Assembly: GCF_050947335.1 (NCBI RefSeq)
Contig: NC_134989.1
Location: 2,721,501-2,785,500 of the forward strand
Reading direction: 5' to 3'
DNA: 64,000 bases
Source of the DNA: Megachile rotundata
Lineage: Eukaryota > Arthropoda > Insecta > Hymenoptera > Megachilidae
Shown: positions 1-11,085 of the stretch, piece by piece
How positions within the stretch are numbered: the first letter of the stretch is position 1
How the letters are laid out: the number at the start of each line of letters is the position of its first letter
Translations under genes and position numbers: made by a program
Notes under the pieces: model-generated
Seen by the model: the letters and a program-made list of their open reading frames with translations, nothing else
Database searches by the model: none
What the model was told of the DNA's origin: nothing

Positions 1-3000
1 AGACCTTAATTTTTCCGCGATTTCTATGAATTTTCTCCTTTATAAATAATGGTCCGCAAAAATCGACTCCGGTATGGCAAAACGGTCTTGAATGTGTGAT
101 ACGATTTTTAGGCAGGTCACCCATGGGATAATTAACTACCTTAGTTTTAGCGCGGCGACAAGTAACGCATTCATGTATTGTTTGTCGTATTAATCCCTTA
201 CCATGAGGAATCCAAAACTTCCGCCGGACCGCATTTAACGTTGCTTGCGCTCCTGCGTTAAAGTTTTCTAAATGTGCTTCGCGAACAATTAATTTCGCTA
301 GGTGCGAGTTTTTATTCAGTAGCATGGGATGCTTCTCGTTATAAGGAAGATCCGCGTGTGCTAATCGGCCTCCTACTCGAAGAATTCCGTCGGAGTCTAA
401 GAATGGGTTTAACGATGATAATTGTTTTGTGCGATTTTTTGATTTGAGGTCATGCAATTCAGTTTGGTACGATGACTGTTGAGCTAACCAAATAATTCGA
501 AGCTCGGCCTTATGCAATTCCGCTGCGGAAAGCGGACCTTTTAATTGTTCTCGTTTTAAACTGTTTTGGATAAAGCGAATCATGTATGCTGTAACGCGTC
601 TAAGACGATGGAAGGAAGAAAACCTTTCTAAAAAACTGGAATCAATTTGTATTGATAACGCGACGATTGGACGTAATTCAGGGATTTCTGTAGGTTGAAT
701 GATTGAAAATGGCCATTGTTCTTCCGAAAGAATTAACCATGATGGGCCGCAATGCCATAGATTACTTCGAATGCAATCCGTGGTATGCATCCCCCGTGAT
801 ATTAAGTCCGCGGGATTGTCGTTAGAATTGATGTGTCGCCATTCGTGATTTCCCGTTATGCCTTGTACACTCGCCACACGATGAGCGACGAATGTTTTAA
901 GCATATGCGGTTCTGAGTTGAGCCAATGTAACGTAATTGTTGAATCGGACCAGAATACCGTTTTATCAAAATTTAAATGTCGCAAAGCGTGTTTTGTAGT
1001 CGCGTATAACTTCGCGAGTAAGTGAGCGGCACAAAGCTCCAAACGCGGTAATGTAACTACTTTTAAGGGTGCTACTCGTGATTTTGAGGTTATCAAACGG
1101 GATGCGATTTCTCCGTGTTCATTGACCGATCGTATGTATAAACAAGCGCCGTAAGCCCGTTCGCTTGCGTCGCAGAACCCGTGAAGTTGTATAGATGTGC
1201 AATTGTGTTGTGTAATGTGTCTTTTGACTTTGAATTCGCTTAATAATCGCAATTCCTCCCAATACGTACACCATTCGGTGTGTAGATCGGTGGGCATTGA
1301 TTCGTCCCAATCTACTTGTATTTTCCAGAGAGATTGCATTATCAGTTTTGCTCGTATGATAATTGGTCCAAACAGTCCAAGAGGGTCAAAAAGTGTAGCG
1401 ATTTTTGATAATATCGTTCGTTTTGTAACGCGATCGGAGGTTGCACATGTAGATAATGAATACGTGAGCGAATCCTCCTTCGCGTTCCAGTGTACGCCTA
1501 GGGTTTTGATTGTTTTGTCCAAGTCTAGTCGTAAACAAGTAGCGTCAGTCTTGTCGTGTTGTAATTCATCGATTAATGATTCGTTATTCGTTGCCCACTG
1601 TCGCAACCGAAAGCCTCCCTTAGAACAAAGAGCTGTAATTTCATTTACAATCGCGGCCGCTTCCAGGTACGAATCAGCACCCGTCAGCAGGTCATCGACG
1701 TAGAAATCTTCGCGTAATACCCTGGCGGCGCGAGGATAATGTTCGCCCTCGTCGATGGCCAATTGGTGCATTGCGCGAGTCGATAAGAAAGGTGCAGCGG
1801 AGGTTCCGTAGGTAACTGTATTTAAAGTATAGGTTTTTATTGGTTGATCTGAATTATCGCGCCACAGAATCTTTTGATATATCCTGTCCTCTGGATGTAC
1901 CAGAACTTGCCGATACATTTTTTCAATATCAGCTGTAAGTACGTATGCGTATGACCGGAACCGAATTAATAACGTGTAAAGTTCCTCTTGGATGGTAGGA
2001 CCGGTTAAGAGAGCATCGTTCAGAGATATGCCATTCGATGTTTTAGCAGATGCGTCAAAGACAACGCGTAATTTTGTCGTTAAGCTATCGTGTTTTAGTA
2101 CTGCGTGATGTGGAAGATAATACCCGGTTTGTGTATTTGGATTGTTTAGTACCTCCATGTGCCCTAAGTTGTGATATTCGTGTAAGAATTTTACGTATTC
2201 GTGTTTTAGGTCTGGACTTTTGTTTAATGTTCGCTCTAACGCATGGAACCGTCGAAGCGCGGTAGAGTAGGAATTGCCTAACGTCGGCGGTCGTGCTTTA
2301 AATGGTAGTTTTACAACGTATCTACCGGAAGTTGACTCGCGAGTTGTTGTATTTATGAAATGACTTTCACAGGCACGTTCTTCAATAGATAAAACTGATT
2401 CCTGAGGAGGTTCCTCCAATTCCCAGAACTTCGTAATACAAGTGTCCAGCGCATTGCACGCAACGTGACAATGAGTGGTACCTACTGATTCTTTAGATGG
2501 TAATTTACCTGCGAGAATCCAACCGAGTTTCGTTTTTTGCAATGTAATTAAGTTGTTCGCAATTGAAATTTGCCCGATACAGAGTAATTTGAAAAATACC
2601 TCTGCACCGATCAAGCCATCGATTTCAGAAGGAGTGTTAAATTCGGGATCAGCTAGTGGTATGTTGGCTGGGATATTGAGTTCTGTTTTTGAAATTGGAC
2701 AGGATGGTAATATTTCGGTAATGCGGGGTAATATAAGGAACGTTAAATCTGTGGTGAAATTGTTAACTCTTGATCGTATAGAAGTACGCAGCGAATTTCG
2801 AATTTGAGAAGTTGTCTGATTGATTCCTACTACCGGAATGTCTATTTTATTTAAGGGTAACGAGAGTCTATTGGCAAATTTTTCTGTTATAAAGTGAGAT
2901 TGAGACCCTGAGTCCAAGAGAACTCGACAGGGCTGTGGTCGATTGTAATTGTCGCGGACATAGACGATTGCGGTAGATAAAATTGTCTCGCTTAGACAAT

Positions 3001-3697
3001 TCGCGCTTAACGCCGATACATTCGCTTGTACCGGTTTTTGCTCTTTGTGCAGCAGTGTATGATGCTTTCCATTGCACTGCTTGCAGCATCCAGCAATACA
3101 GTCTTTGATTTCGTGGTTTGGTCTTAAGCAATTGATGCATAAGCCAGCTTTTCGAATCATTGTCGTTCGTTCGTCCACGTTCGCGGCTGTTAGTTTCTGG
3201 CAATACTGTGTAAAATGATTTGCCTTACATAGATAACAACGCGCTTGTTGTACAGGATACGCGTGAGCTGGTACGATATTGTTTGGTGATCCTCGATTTC
3301 TAGTAACGGGACCTAGTCGTGTACGTATTGTTGGAGTCGCGTTATTAATTCGTGTTGTTGGAGTCGAGTTATTAATTCGTGTTTGTGGTTGTTTCGCGGG
3401 TTCTACCCTAGTAGTTTCTAAAACCCTACGCCTGTTATGCAGGAATTCTAGTAATTCTTCCATCGTCGGAAGATCGGTTCCTTGTGTTTTTTCCTTCCAC
3501 CGTAATCGCGTTTGATCGTCTAATTTGCTTGTAATTGCATAAATGGGGAAAGCTTCTGAAAACGGCTTGTTGAGTGCCTTCAGCGCGTTATAGTGCTTCA
3601 TGGCCGTGTCAGTTAATTCACCCAAAGCAGTGGGATTATATCGCGAACATGACGAACATGATGAAATCAAAAAATGCTTGGACGCGGTTGTTAATGA
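1..3697 (-). CDS. BEL/Pao gag C-terminus plus pol (protease, RT, RNase H, integrase), partial
   Basis: One frame (YVDD codons at 1694-1705) shows no stop in my reading from 3697 down to base 1, so it runs out of the window. It starts inside gag. It then encodes zinc knuckles (CYLCKANHFTQYC near 3200-3240 and CINCLRPNHEIKDC near 3100-3142), a retropepsin active site DSGSQ near 2895-2915, reverse transcriptase with YVDD, an RNase H DASERAYGA motif near 1160, and the HHCC-type integrase segment with CVTCRR near 150-175. BEL/Pao elements usually make gag-pol as one polyprotein. Here the N-terminal gag lies in a different frame (3636-4361), so this copy needs a frameshift or carries a lesion. The rest of the integrase and the 3' LTR are off the left edge. 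Confidence 0.9.
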
Positions 3698-4361
3698 CTA
3701 CGCTTGGATCGTTGTAATATTTATCTAAGATATCCCACGCTACTGAATAATTTGCTGCGGTGGTCTCCAGTGATTCGACCTTTTCCGCCGCCTTTCCCGT
3801 TAAGCAAGATTTTAGGTAAATGAGTTTCTGCGCGTCGCGGAAGCTTGGATTTTCGTGGACAGCAGATTTAAACGCGTCCGCGAAGCCGGGCCATGCTTCA
3901 TATGTTCCGCTGAACTTTGGCAAATGCATCGTAGGTAGCTTGATTTGTGATTCGGATAGAATTGTCAACGGAGATTGTAAGTTGGCTGCCTCAGCCGAAC
4001 CAGAAGGTTGTAGGGCGTGTGGCAAACCGTCTATTTGATTATTGCTTTTGTCGTGTTTTTCGATTATGTCTTTCGCGACGGCTGTGATCCCGTAGTAGTG
4101 ATCTTCGAAATCGGTACGTTCATTTAACCTAATTTCGTATTCGTCGTCAGATGCTGCCGATTCTAATGCACTTTGAACCGTATCAAAAACGTCGAATTCT
4201 TTTTCGAGACGCGCAGTATGGAGCTTTAATTCGCTAAGAGGTATGGTTTCTGGTTCGCGACATGTGTCTAAAAACTTCGCGAAGGCTGTTAATTTAGACT
4301 TAATTGTCGCGCGTTTTCGAACAAGTTCGCGGAGATTTTGCGTATTCGATTCTTGGGCCAT
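3636..4361 (-). CDS. BEL/Pao gag, N-terminal part (DUF1759 type)
   Basis: The chosen start at 4361 begins MAQES; the open frame extends 22 codons further upstream to 4427, in the leader. An N-terminal helical, coiled-coil-like stretch is followed by the DUF1759 core, with LPKFSGTYEAWPGFADAF near 3890-3940 and LIYLKSCLTGKAAEKV just after. The frame stops at 3636, right after the conserved FFDF. The sequence meant to follow continues in the overlapping pol frame. A 9-base near-perfect tandem repeat and a 6-A run sit at the break, which suggests slippage. The product would be a structural capsid protein for virus-like particles in the cytoplasm. Confidence 0.85.
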   Translation of the reverse strand: MAQESNTQNLRELVRKRATIKSKLTAFAKFLDTCREPETIPLSELKLHTARLEKEFDVFDTVQSALESAASDDEYEIRLNERTDFEDHYYGITAVAKDIIEKHDKSNNQIDGLPHALQPSGSAEAANLQSPLTILSESQIKLPTMHLPKFSGTYEAWPGFADAFKSAVHENPSFRDAQKLIYLKSCLTGKAAEKVESLETTAANYSVAWDILDKYYNDPSVVINNRVQAFFDFIMFVMFAI

Positions 4362-4658
4362 TATGACGTCGGAAGAAGGATGGAAAAATATGGAAATTGA
4401 CGAGTTAATTGAATATGTCTGACTCACGAATTACGTTGCTGAACACGTTGTGGACTCGTTCGCAGCCGGTGGATGAAACTCCTTGCTGAATTGTCCAAAA
4501 ACGCCGTTGCCTCGTGCTAGTCCTCTCGTGCTCGCTGAATATCGTGGCCTGACGATGATCTGGAGCAACCCTGTTGTCCTTGGCTGCTGCCTCGTGTTGT
4601 TGGACCCAGTGATGTAGTAGCTCAGAATTCTTCTTCGATAGCACCAATACACACCGAT

Positions 4659-4676
4659 ATCCGGCTCGAAGGACCA
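4659..4676 (-). promoter_or_regulatory. BEL/Pao primer binding site, tRNA-Tyr type
   Basis: The minus strand reads TGGTCCTTCGAGCCGGAT, five bases after the LTR end. It is complementary to the 3' end of a eukaryotic tRNA-Tyr including CCA, as I recall that tRNA. It is placed correctly to prime minus-strand DNA synthesis. Confidence 0.75.
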
Positions 4677-4681
4677 AAAAA

Positions 4682-5320
4682 TGTTGCGTAAACAGCGCGG
4701 ATTCGGGCACCCGACACTGTTCTGACCCAGTCACGATTTAACGAGCTCTGGGCCTGGTTTTAAGTGATAATTCGTGATCCTTTTCGTGTTTTAGCTACGT
4801 GTTATTCGTTGTATTACTGAGTTCTTTTCGTGATTTCGATATGTGATGTTTGAGATATTATCGTGTTCTGTCTTCTTTCGCCAAAGTAGCTGTCGATGTT
4901 ACCTCGGAATCGGTAATTTGGAAGGGGTGTGTTCTCTTATTGGTCGTTGATTTTTGAGAAGTGACCGCCCTCGTAAGAAATGGTCACCTCCCTCGCACAA
5001 GAAATGGTCACCCCTGGAAGTAGCCGCGACCAAGGGGTGACGCACGAGGGATACCGCGATTTGGGAAAAACCCGTAGCAGGTAATAAGGTGAAAAAGCAT
5101 TCTGACCCTGACAACGATGATTGAAAATAACGGAATAGGAAATTAAACATGCTGGTCCCAAGCAGTAAACTTGGGTACCGACGCGAAGGTATTTTTTGCT
5201 AACGAAAAATGGTCAATGGCTTCATAAACTTATTGCCTGTACGGTCAGTTCGAGATCCTCGGTCTATTGCCTTGTAAAAATATAAAAGATAGCTGCATCG
5301 CACTCTAAGGCGATGCAACA
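4682..5320 (-). repeat. BEL/Pao 5' LTR (639 bp)
   Basis: On the minus strand the LTR starts TGTTGC at 5320 and ends GCAACA at 4682, a 6-bp inverted terminal pair. The outer edge abuts interrupted Gypsy-like coding sequence. The inner edge is five bases from the primer binding site. At 4960-5025 there are two to three imperfect copies of an AAGAAATGGTCACC unit (plus strand). Confidence 0.85.
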
Positions 5321-7763
5321 CGCATGTTTATTGTGGCATCTTTTTTCTTTTCGGGTGTATATGAACTTATTAAACTTTGTACTTCTTCACGTATTTTACC
5401 ATCCTGAACGTGCGTCAAATCTAATAAATTATTATCAGTAGGAATTTGTGTCAAAAATGTGCATAGTGGAATTTTACGAAAAATAATATTCTGTTGATTA
5501 ATTGTCAATTCGGCCAAATTTATAATATCGGTGCCAATTACACCTTCTGCATTCATCGAATCAATTGGTACAACGTAAACTGTTGTCGGAAATTCTTCTG
5601 AATCTATTTTAATAGTTATTTGCACATAGCCAAGAGGTAGTGTTTCGTTTCCTTTACCGAAACCAGTTAATTTTGTCGTACACTCATGCAAATTGCCAAT
5701 GCCAATTTTTTTATAAACGTCTTCGCGCAGTAAACTAACGCAACTACCAGTATCAATTAATGCCTTAACGCGTACATCGTTAATGAAAATTTCTTTACGC
5801 ATCTCGTGTCTCGTCGAAGTTGAAATAGTATTAACAGTGGATGTTACCTGAGGAATTTGTAGTCGGCTTACCTCCTTCCTTTTTCGTACATTCTGCGGCA
5901 GTATGCCCAAAACACATTCAAAACATTTTTTCCCTAGCGATTTGCGCGCACAGTCTCTAGATAGATGTCCTTTTTCACCGCAATTGTAACACCTTGATTC
6001 GACTCTCGATGTCGTTGCATTTTCATTCTTCTGGAACGGGGTTTTTCTTGAATAGTCGCCTCTTCCTCCGAAATCCGTTCTCCTCGTCGATTCTTCTCTT
6101 ACTCTTACAGGAGCCTCACGATTCTTCTTCCGCAATGTTTCGTACACTTTCAATCGTTCTTTGAAATCACTAAGTTTTCTGGTACCAAATAGAATTAATT
6201 TATTACTTGTGTCGTCGGGTATGCCGTCAATGATATATTGAATCAAAACGTCGTTTTCGATCGTTCCACGCGATGCAATTTCCTTCATAATAAGATAGTA
6301 TTCTTGTACCGTCTCGTTTCTTCGCATTTTTCGCTGTGACAACAAATTGTGTAATTCGGCACTGTTCATTTTCGTCGAGAATTCGTCACGCAACAGTTCT
6401 TTTAATTTTGCCCACGTTTTAACAACACCTTCACTTTGAATATATAGTTTAGCCAATCCTTTTAATGATTTTTTTGCAAACACTAGTTTTTCTAATTCTG
6501 TCCACTCAAACAGGATTGCAACATCTTCAAAGTCAGTGATCCATCGTTCCACTGGATACGAACTACTGCCATCAAAGGATCGTATCGAGTCTTCTACATC
6601 ACGGTAATTCATTGCGAATTCGACAGGTTTTCTGCGTCTTTCTTGATTGTTACGTCTTATGCTTCGATTTGATGCGACGGACATACCATCGACATCTTCT
6701 ATGTCCTCGCTTTCTTCCTCGTTTTGGTCGTCATGATGGTCAATCGCGTCTTCGTCTTCTGTTACGTCTTCGTTATTTTCAGTAGTTGTTACAAGTGAAC
6801 TTATGTCAATTAATGCACTGCACATTTTACGAATCAAATCTTCTCGTGAACCACTATAGTCCAGTCCAAGAATATTGCAACACGAAACCAAATCACCGAA
6901 TGTTAACGCGTTTACTTGAGTTAGTTTTGTTACATGTGTAACGTCCCTAGAACCTAAATTTAGTTAGTTACAAGCGCTAAAAGGTAAAGAGCGGCTTTTA
7001 CCTCTAAACGACTCGATTTTACGAATAAAGATTGTGGGATTCGTGTGGTGTGCGGTTAAGGATTGAAATCCACAGGTCAAGATCTTTCAACAATTAGATT
7101 TATTCAATAAAACGATAAGAAATAGAACTAACAAATAACAAGAACAACAAATAAAGAACAATATATAGATTATAATTGATTAATTAGAATAGAGAACTAA
7201 ATAGATCTTGAAATAATAATAGTAATAGAATTTGGTAAATTAAACAATATGTAATTGATAATCGTGAATTTAACGATATGAAACTCGCAATTTAATACTT
7301 TATATTGGACCGTATCTGAATCGGGTCTCTGATAAAGCAAACTTCGCATTCGTAATATTAACTAAATTTGATATTCGATTTTTGTGCTCGACGCCATAAT
7401 CTAAGAGCAATTCGGTATCTAGATTTGTATAAACGAAATTTGATAGATTTTATAATGTTAGCGCTTTGTAATCTACCGCTGCGAGGAACTCGACCTAAGT
7501 GAAATTCTCTAAACGCACCTAAATACGCTTTCGCAAAAATTAGACAGATTTATTCTACTATCTAACGCGGTGTAGTCGACTACGTAAATTACGCTAACGT
7601 GAGAACAGTATTCCTTTAATAACTCGTATTATCGAAATTTATCTGAATCTAAATGAATTACTTTTCGGAACAGTTACTCTTTTATTATCTGACTCGACAA
7701 CTAATGGTCCATGACCCTTTTAGCCAAAACGAATACTGACAACCAAAACCAGATCGCTTAACT

Positions 7764-8132
7764 GGGGAGCCTGCGTTAGCTAGCTGCTAAACAACCCAGC
7801 GATCCAGAGTCAGATGAAAAGTATAAGCCTGACAGGGTAGCAAATCAATTGACTCTAATTGTAAAATCGTAATTGCTGAACTGCCACCCAAAAGACACGG
7901 GTTTCAGAGACCAAGCCGCTCAAATGGGGAGCCTGCGTTAGCTAGCTACGAAACGACCCAGAGCGAGCTCCGAGAATCTGAAGGCTCGTTAGCAATCCGA
8001 CGAAAAATCAAATATGAGTAGCTGAGAGCAATCGTTTCGATATCTTAGCCTTTCTTGGCGCTAAGTATAGCTCTCTCCTGACGGAGTTTCAGACACGAGA
8101 TCGTTTGAACGGGGAGCCTGCGTTAGCTAGCT
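7764..8132. repeat. Three copies of a conserved 22-bp motif inside the solo LTR
   Basis: Exact copies of a motif beginning GGGGAGCCTGCGTTAGCTAG lie at 7764-7785, 7926-7947 and 8111-8132, spaced 162 and 185 bp apart. Each is followed by an AACRACCCA-type tail. The flanking spacers are less conserved. Confidence 0.9.
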
Positions 8133-8313
8133 GCTGAAACAACCCACGACCAAGTGTCCAAATGGCATATACCCGCTTGACCAATCAAGTATCAAGATTC
8201 GTTGCGGCTCTTGACAGCGAAAACTGTTCCTAATTATTCTTATACAAATATACGCGACGTGTATCGTGCTCGACTTCGAAGACTGTTCTGCTTTTAGACG
8301 GGTTTCGCTCGCC

Positions 8314-8321
8314 CTTTTATA
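8314..8321 (-). promoter_or_regulatory. TATA box of the solo LTR
   Basis: The minus strand reads GAGTATAAAAGGGCGAGC, a strong TATA context in the middle of the LTR. It fits an LTR promoter firing leftward. Confidence 0.55.
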
Positions 8322-9469
8322 CTCGCAGGTTCGCCGAATTCCTGGAATTTCTGTGACGTCAGAATATCTAAATTTTCATATAATTTCGTTATTATACATT
8401 AATTATGAAATTGAACGGTTTAATTATGTTTTAAATGTCGCTCTTTAATTAATGGCTATCGTTTCGATACTAAAATGGTACTCTAATAGTGTTTTAGCGA
8501 AAAATACATTTTCTATCCTTTTCTATCAGAGGCGAGTCTATTTCGATTTACAGCTTTCTAGTTTAAGAAAATAATCGTGGTTCCGGCCATAAGTAGTTTA
8601 GTAATGACTGATTTTACGTACATAAATTGATTTAATTAATTAATTAATTTAATGGTCAAAAATGCCGAAAATAGAAATAGTAGCTCCATCCTTTTCTAGG
8701 ATTAGCGCTGATCTCAAGGATTTCGGACGTGTATCGCGGCACGTAGGCACATCATAGCGTCACGGAAATTTCCATACTAAATTACACATTTATTAGAATT
8801 AAAATAAAATAATACATAATCTTGGTTTAATGATTCAAACTTAATGTTTAATTATTTTCGCGGAAAATATTACCTACTCTAAATCAAAATTATGAGATAA
8901 TTAATGTAAATGCTAATATATATATATTATGATTACCGACTGTCGAATTTGATAGATATGGTAATAGATACCTAATGTACTGTCGATAATAGGCAACTAC
9001 GGTCGATAATTGACTATTCTAATCGATGGATAGAAGATTGTCGCGATGATGCCGGTAGAAAGAAAAAAAAAAAGTTTCCCCAGGGACGTTACACATGTTC
9101 TGCGGAACCGTCCGCGAATGTAAATCCGCCAAATTCGCGTAATCGCTTGCGATTAGCTCTATCGCCTTCATTATCAAACACGAACCGGTGAAGGGCTTTT
9201 ATGGACGCCGCCGACGCAGTTTTTATTTTACGTTCAATCGTCGCGATTTGTTTGAGGTTTTCCATCTTTTTTTCAAATTATCGTCTAAAAAATATACGGA
9301 ATTATTTCGTCTAAACTCGTTACACTTTACAATAAATCGTCTTTATAATCGTCGCACGTCGTCTTCGAATCGTCTTCGTCTTTACGCGAACTGAATTCGT
9401 CAATTTTCACAGTACCGCGCAATTCGTCTTCAACACCGTCACACACGACACTAATATGACTCTTTGATA

Positions 9470-9482
9470 GGACGAGCCCCCA
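9470..9482 (-). promoter_or_regulatory. Gypsy-like primer binding site, tRNA-Pro-like
   Basis: The minus strand reads TGGGGGCTCGTCC, the start of the well-known tRNA-Pro primer site. It lies 205 bases upstream of the gag ATG (9265), directly after AATAAA-containing sequence that would be the LTR 3' end. The match ends after 13 bases. Confidence 0.55.
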
Positions 9483-10540
9483 AATTTATAGGTTTTATTG
9501 TAAATGTAACTTTAAGTGTAATAGAGATTTGCTGTGATACTTGCACATCTATACGTCGCGGCGTCTAACGAAATTCTGCCACGAGCACGCGTGCAGGTTT
9601 CGACACGTCCAAGAAACAAACGACGATCGCTTCGACGCAAAATTCCGTTGAACACGCAAAAATCGTTACTACTTCACGAAATACGTTACTCTAACTATAA
9701 TACAATGTATGTTTACTTACAACTATGTTACACTCCCTACACATATATCAATTATTTTTAATCGAATATGATTATTGACAAGTACACTTTCATATAAACA
9801 AATGTTAATATATTACAATGTTATAAAGTTTATTAAAGAATACCCATTGTTAGGTTTTAGAATACATGTTTCAGAGAGGATTAGACCTCAGGCTAAGTTT
9901 TGGGCACACTTGCATACGTCAATTTTTTTGCCATTTCCACCAAATATTTGTCATCCAATAGAAAACATCAATTTGTTATCCCTTCCAAGTTTGAGGAAAC
10001 GTGAACGCCCACTCCGAGCTTTCCTGGATCGCGAAAAAGCGTCGGACAGTTATACAAACCACAGCTTTCGATATACAAACTCTAGATTCATACAAAATAC
10101 AAACTACAGCTTTCGATATACAAACTACAACCTTCGTTATACAAAGTTCAACATTGATACATAATACAACATACATTCTAAATATATTCGTTCTACATAC
10201 ATTCAACATATACACAAGTTCAGTATCACTCACGATTCGCAATAAAGTACGTTTTTGTTTAAACTCGAAGTCAAATTATTCGATACAGTCCACTTAAATC
10301 CAACCTTTGAGAATTTTAACAAATTCTACGCGTTATAGACCGTCGCTAAATATTGTCGACACGACGACGCATATACACCCATTATAGTTCTGATAATTCT
10401 ATAAAAGTTCTTACTGATAACCATAAGAACTGATTGCTGAATTGTTTTATATAAATTAATTACAAACGGCCTCTTCGATGCAAAAAAATAACACTATACA
10501 TATAGTAAAATGATATGATATAGTAACAGTAGTATATAAA
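9483..10540 (-). repeat. Probable 5' LTR of the Gypsy-like element, boundary uncertain
   Basis: This stretch lies outside the primer binding site. Its inner edge holds a minus-strand AATAAA. At 10060-10150 it has repeated phrases such as TACAAACTACAGCTTTCG. Short ORFs here are by-products of this repetitive composition. Confidence 0.4.
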
Positions 10541-11060
10541 TTACACACCAACGAATCTGTTTGCTTTTATTTTCAAGTAAATTTAATACGGAGTATTCAA
10601 GTGTAGGTATTCGTTTCATGTTCGTCCCAACCTTCAAAAGTGATACGTATATCATATGTTATCGCTCAAATAATTATGTATTTTATTTCTATTAAACTAT
10701 TTATCACAGAACAACAGCGTTCAGCACAAAATTATCGTATTTCACAAATGGTAGGTTAAATGGCGATATTCAATGACACCGTAATACAGGAAACCGAAAC
10801 GTAGAACGATGTGAAATTGCAGGCACTAAAATTATATCTAGATGAATAGTTACACATCTGTAAAGGACTTCATAGTACAGACAAAATATTTGTTTTTATT
10901 TCATTTATTACATTATGTAGAATTTTTTTTTTACTTAAAAATCATTCCTTTGCAAAAAAGAATTGTTTAATAGTAGAATATCATAATTCCTTGTGATTTT
11001 TGTCATTATGATATGGAACATTAATTCAATCAAATATTTAAAAGGAAGACATTTTTTAAG
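10541..11060. other. AT-rich spacer
   Basis: AT-rich sequence between the Gypsy-like element and the Tigger element. I see no ORF or repeat that I can assign. Confidence 0.5.
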
Positions 11061-11085
11061 TACAGTAAAACCTCTTTTTGTGCGG
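11061..11085. repeat. Tigger left terminal inverted repeat
   Basis: 25 bp, the exact inverse complement of 14936-14960. It ends in GTGCGG. Confidence 0.95.

Larger units (their letters stand above)
1..5320 (-). mobile_element. BEL/Pao LTR retrotransposon, truncated by the window edge
   Basis: The element reads on the minus strand: LTR (4682-5320), tRNA-Tyr-type primer binding site (4659-4676), leader, gag from 4361, then pol to base 1 and beyond. The product has the BEL/Pao order: DUF1759-type gag, CCHC knuckles, retropepsin, reverse transcriptase with YVDD, RNase H, integrase zinc finger. The right LTR end abuts the gag-protease frame of a Gypsy-like element at 5321, so this copy inserted into an older element. 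The second LTR and target duplication lie outside the window. The only clear lesion seen is a frame break between gag and pol near 3640-3690, so the insertion looks fairly young. Confidence 0.93.
6937..9093 (-). mobile_element. Solo LTR, 2157 bp, inserted in Gypsy-like gag
   Basis: Termini are TGTAACGTCCC and GGGACGTTACA, an 11-bp perfect inverted pair of TG...CA type. Identical 4-bp flanks CATG (6933-6936 and 9094-9097) mark the target duplication, and the gag frame is continuous across them. No coding region is inside, so it is a solo LTR rather than a complete element. The minus-strand orientation is supported by TATAAAAG at 8314-8321 and a downstream AATAAA (plus TTTATT at 7099-7104), giving a long predicted transcribed segment. 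It is unusually long and carries three internal copies of a conserved 22-bp motif. A related LTR lies at 26359-27331. Confidence 0.85.
5321..9265 (-). pseudogene. Gypsy-like gag-protease, split by a solo LTR and truncated by the BEL/Pao element
   Basis: The frame starts at ATG 9263-9265 (MENLKQIATIERK), runs to the CATG at 9094-9097, and resumes at 6936 in the same frame to 5321, where BEL/Pao LTR sequence replaces it. The parts encode an acidic segment, a retrotransposon gag core (RWITDFEDVAILFEW through RDEFSTKMNSAELHNLL), a CCHC knuckle CYNCGEKGHLSRDC, and an aspartic protease with active site IDTGS and the later GVIGTDII. The frame ends just before reverse transcriptase, at TPEKKKDATINMR. 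The second knuckle is broken: CFEC is followed by out-of-frame sequence although FGHTAAEC is present in another frame, so two offsetting indels are likely. Both insertions make it non-functional. Confidence 0.85.
5321..10540 (-). mobile_element. Ty3/Gypsy-like LTR retrotransposon, truncated and twice interrupted
   Basis: A minus-strand element with gag-protease (5321-9265), a tRNA-Pro-like primer binding site (9470-9482) and presumably its 5' LTR to the right. The pol part is displaced by the BEL/Pao insertion at 5320 and should resume beyond the left edge. A solo LTR (6937-9093) splits gag. The outer boundary of its own LTR is unresolved: inverted AATTTAT/ATAAATT pairs give possible ends at 10457 and 10540, and no second LTR is in the window for comparison. 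The right coordinate is therefore provisional. Confidence 0.7.

Noticed and set aside
9775..10297. Overlapping ORFs of 88-129 codons
   Set aside because: They fall in the repetitive presumed LTR of the Gypsy-like element.
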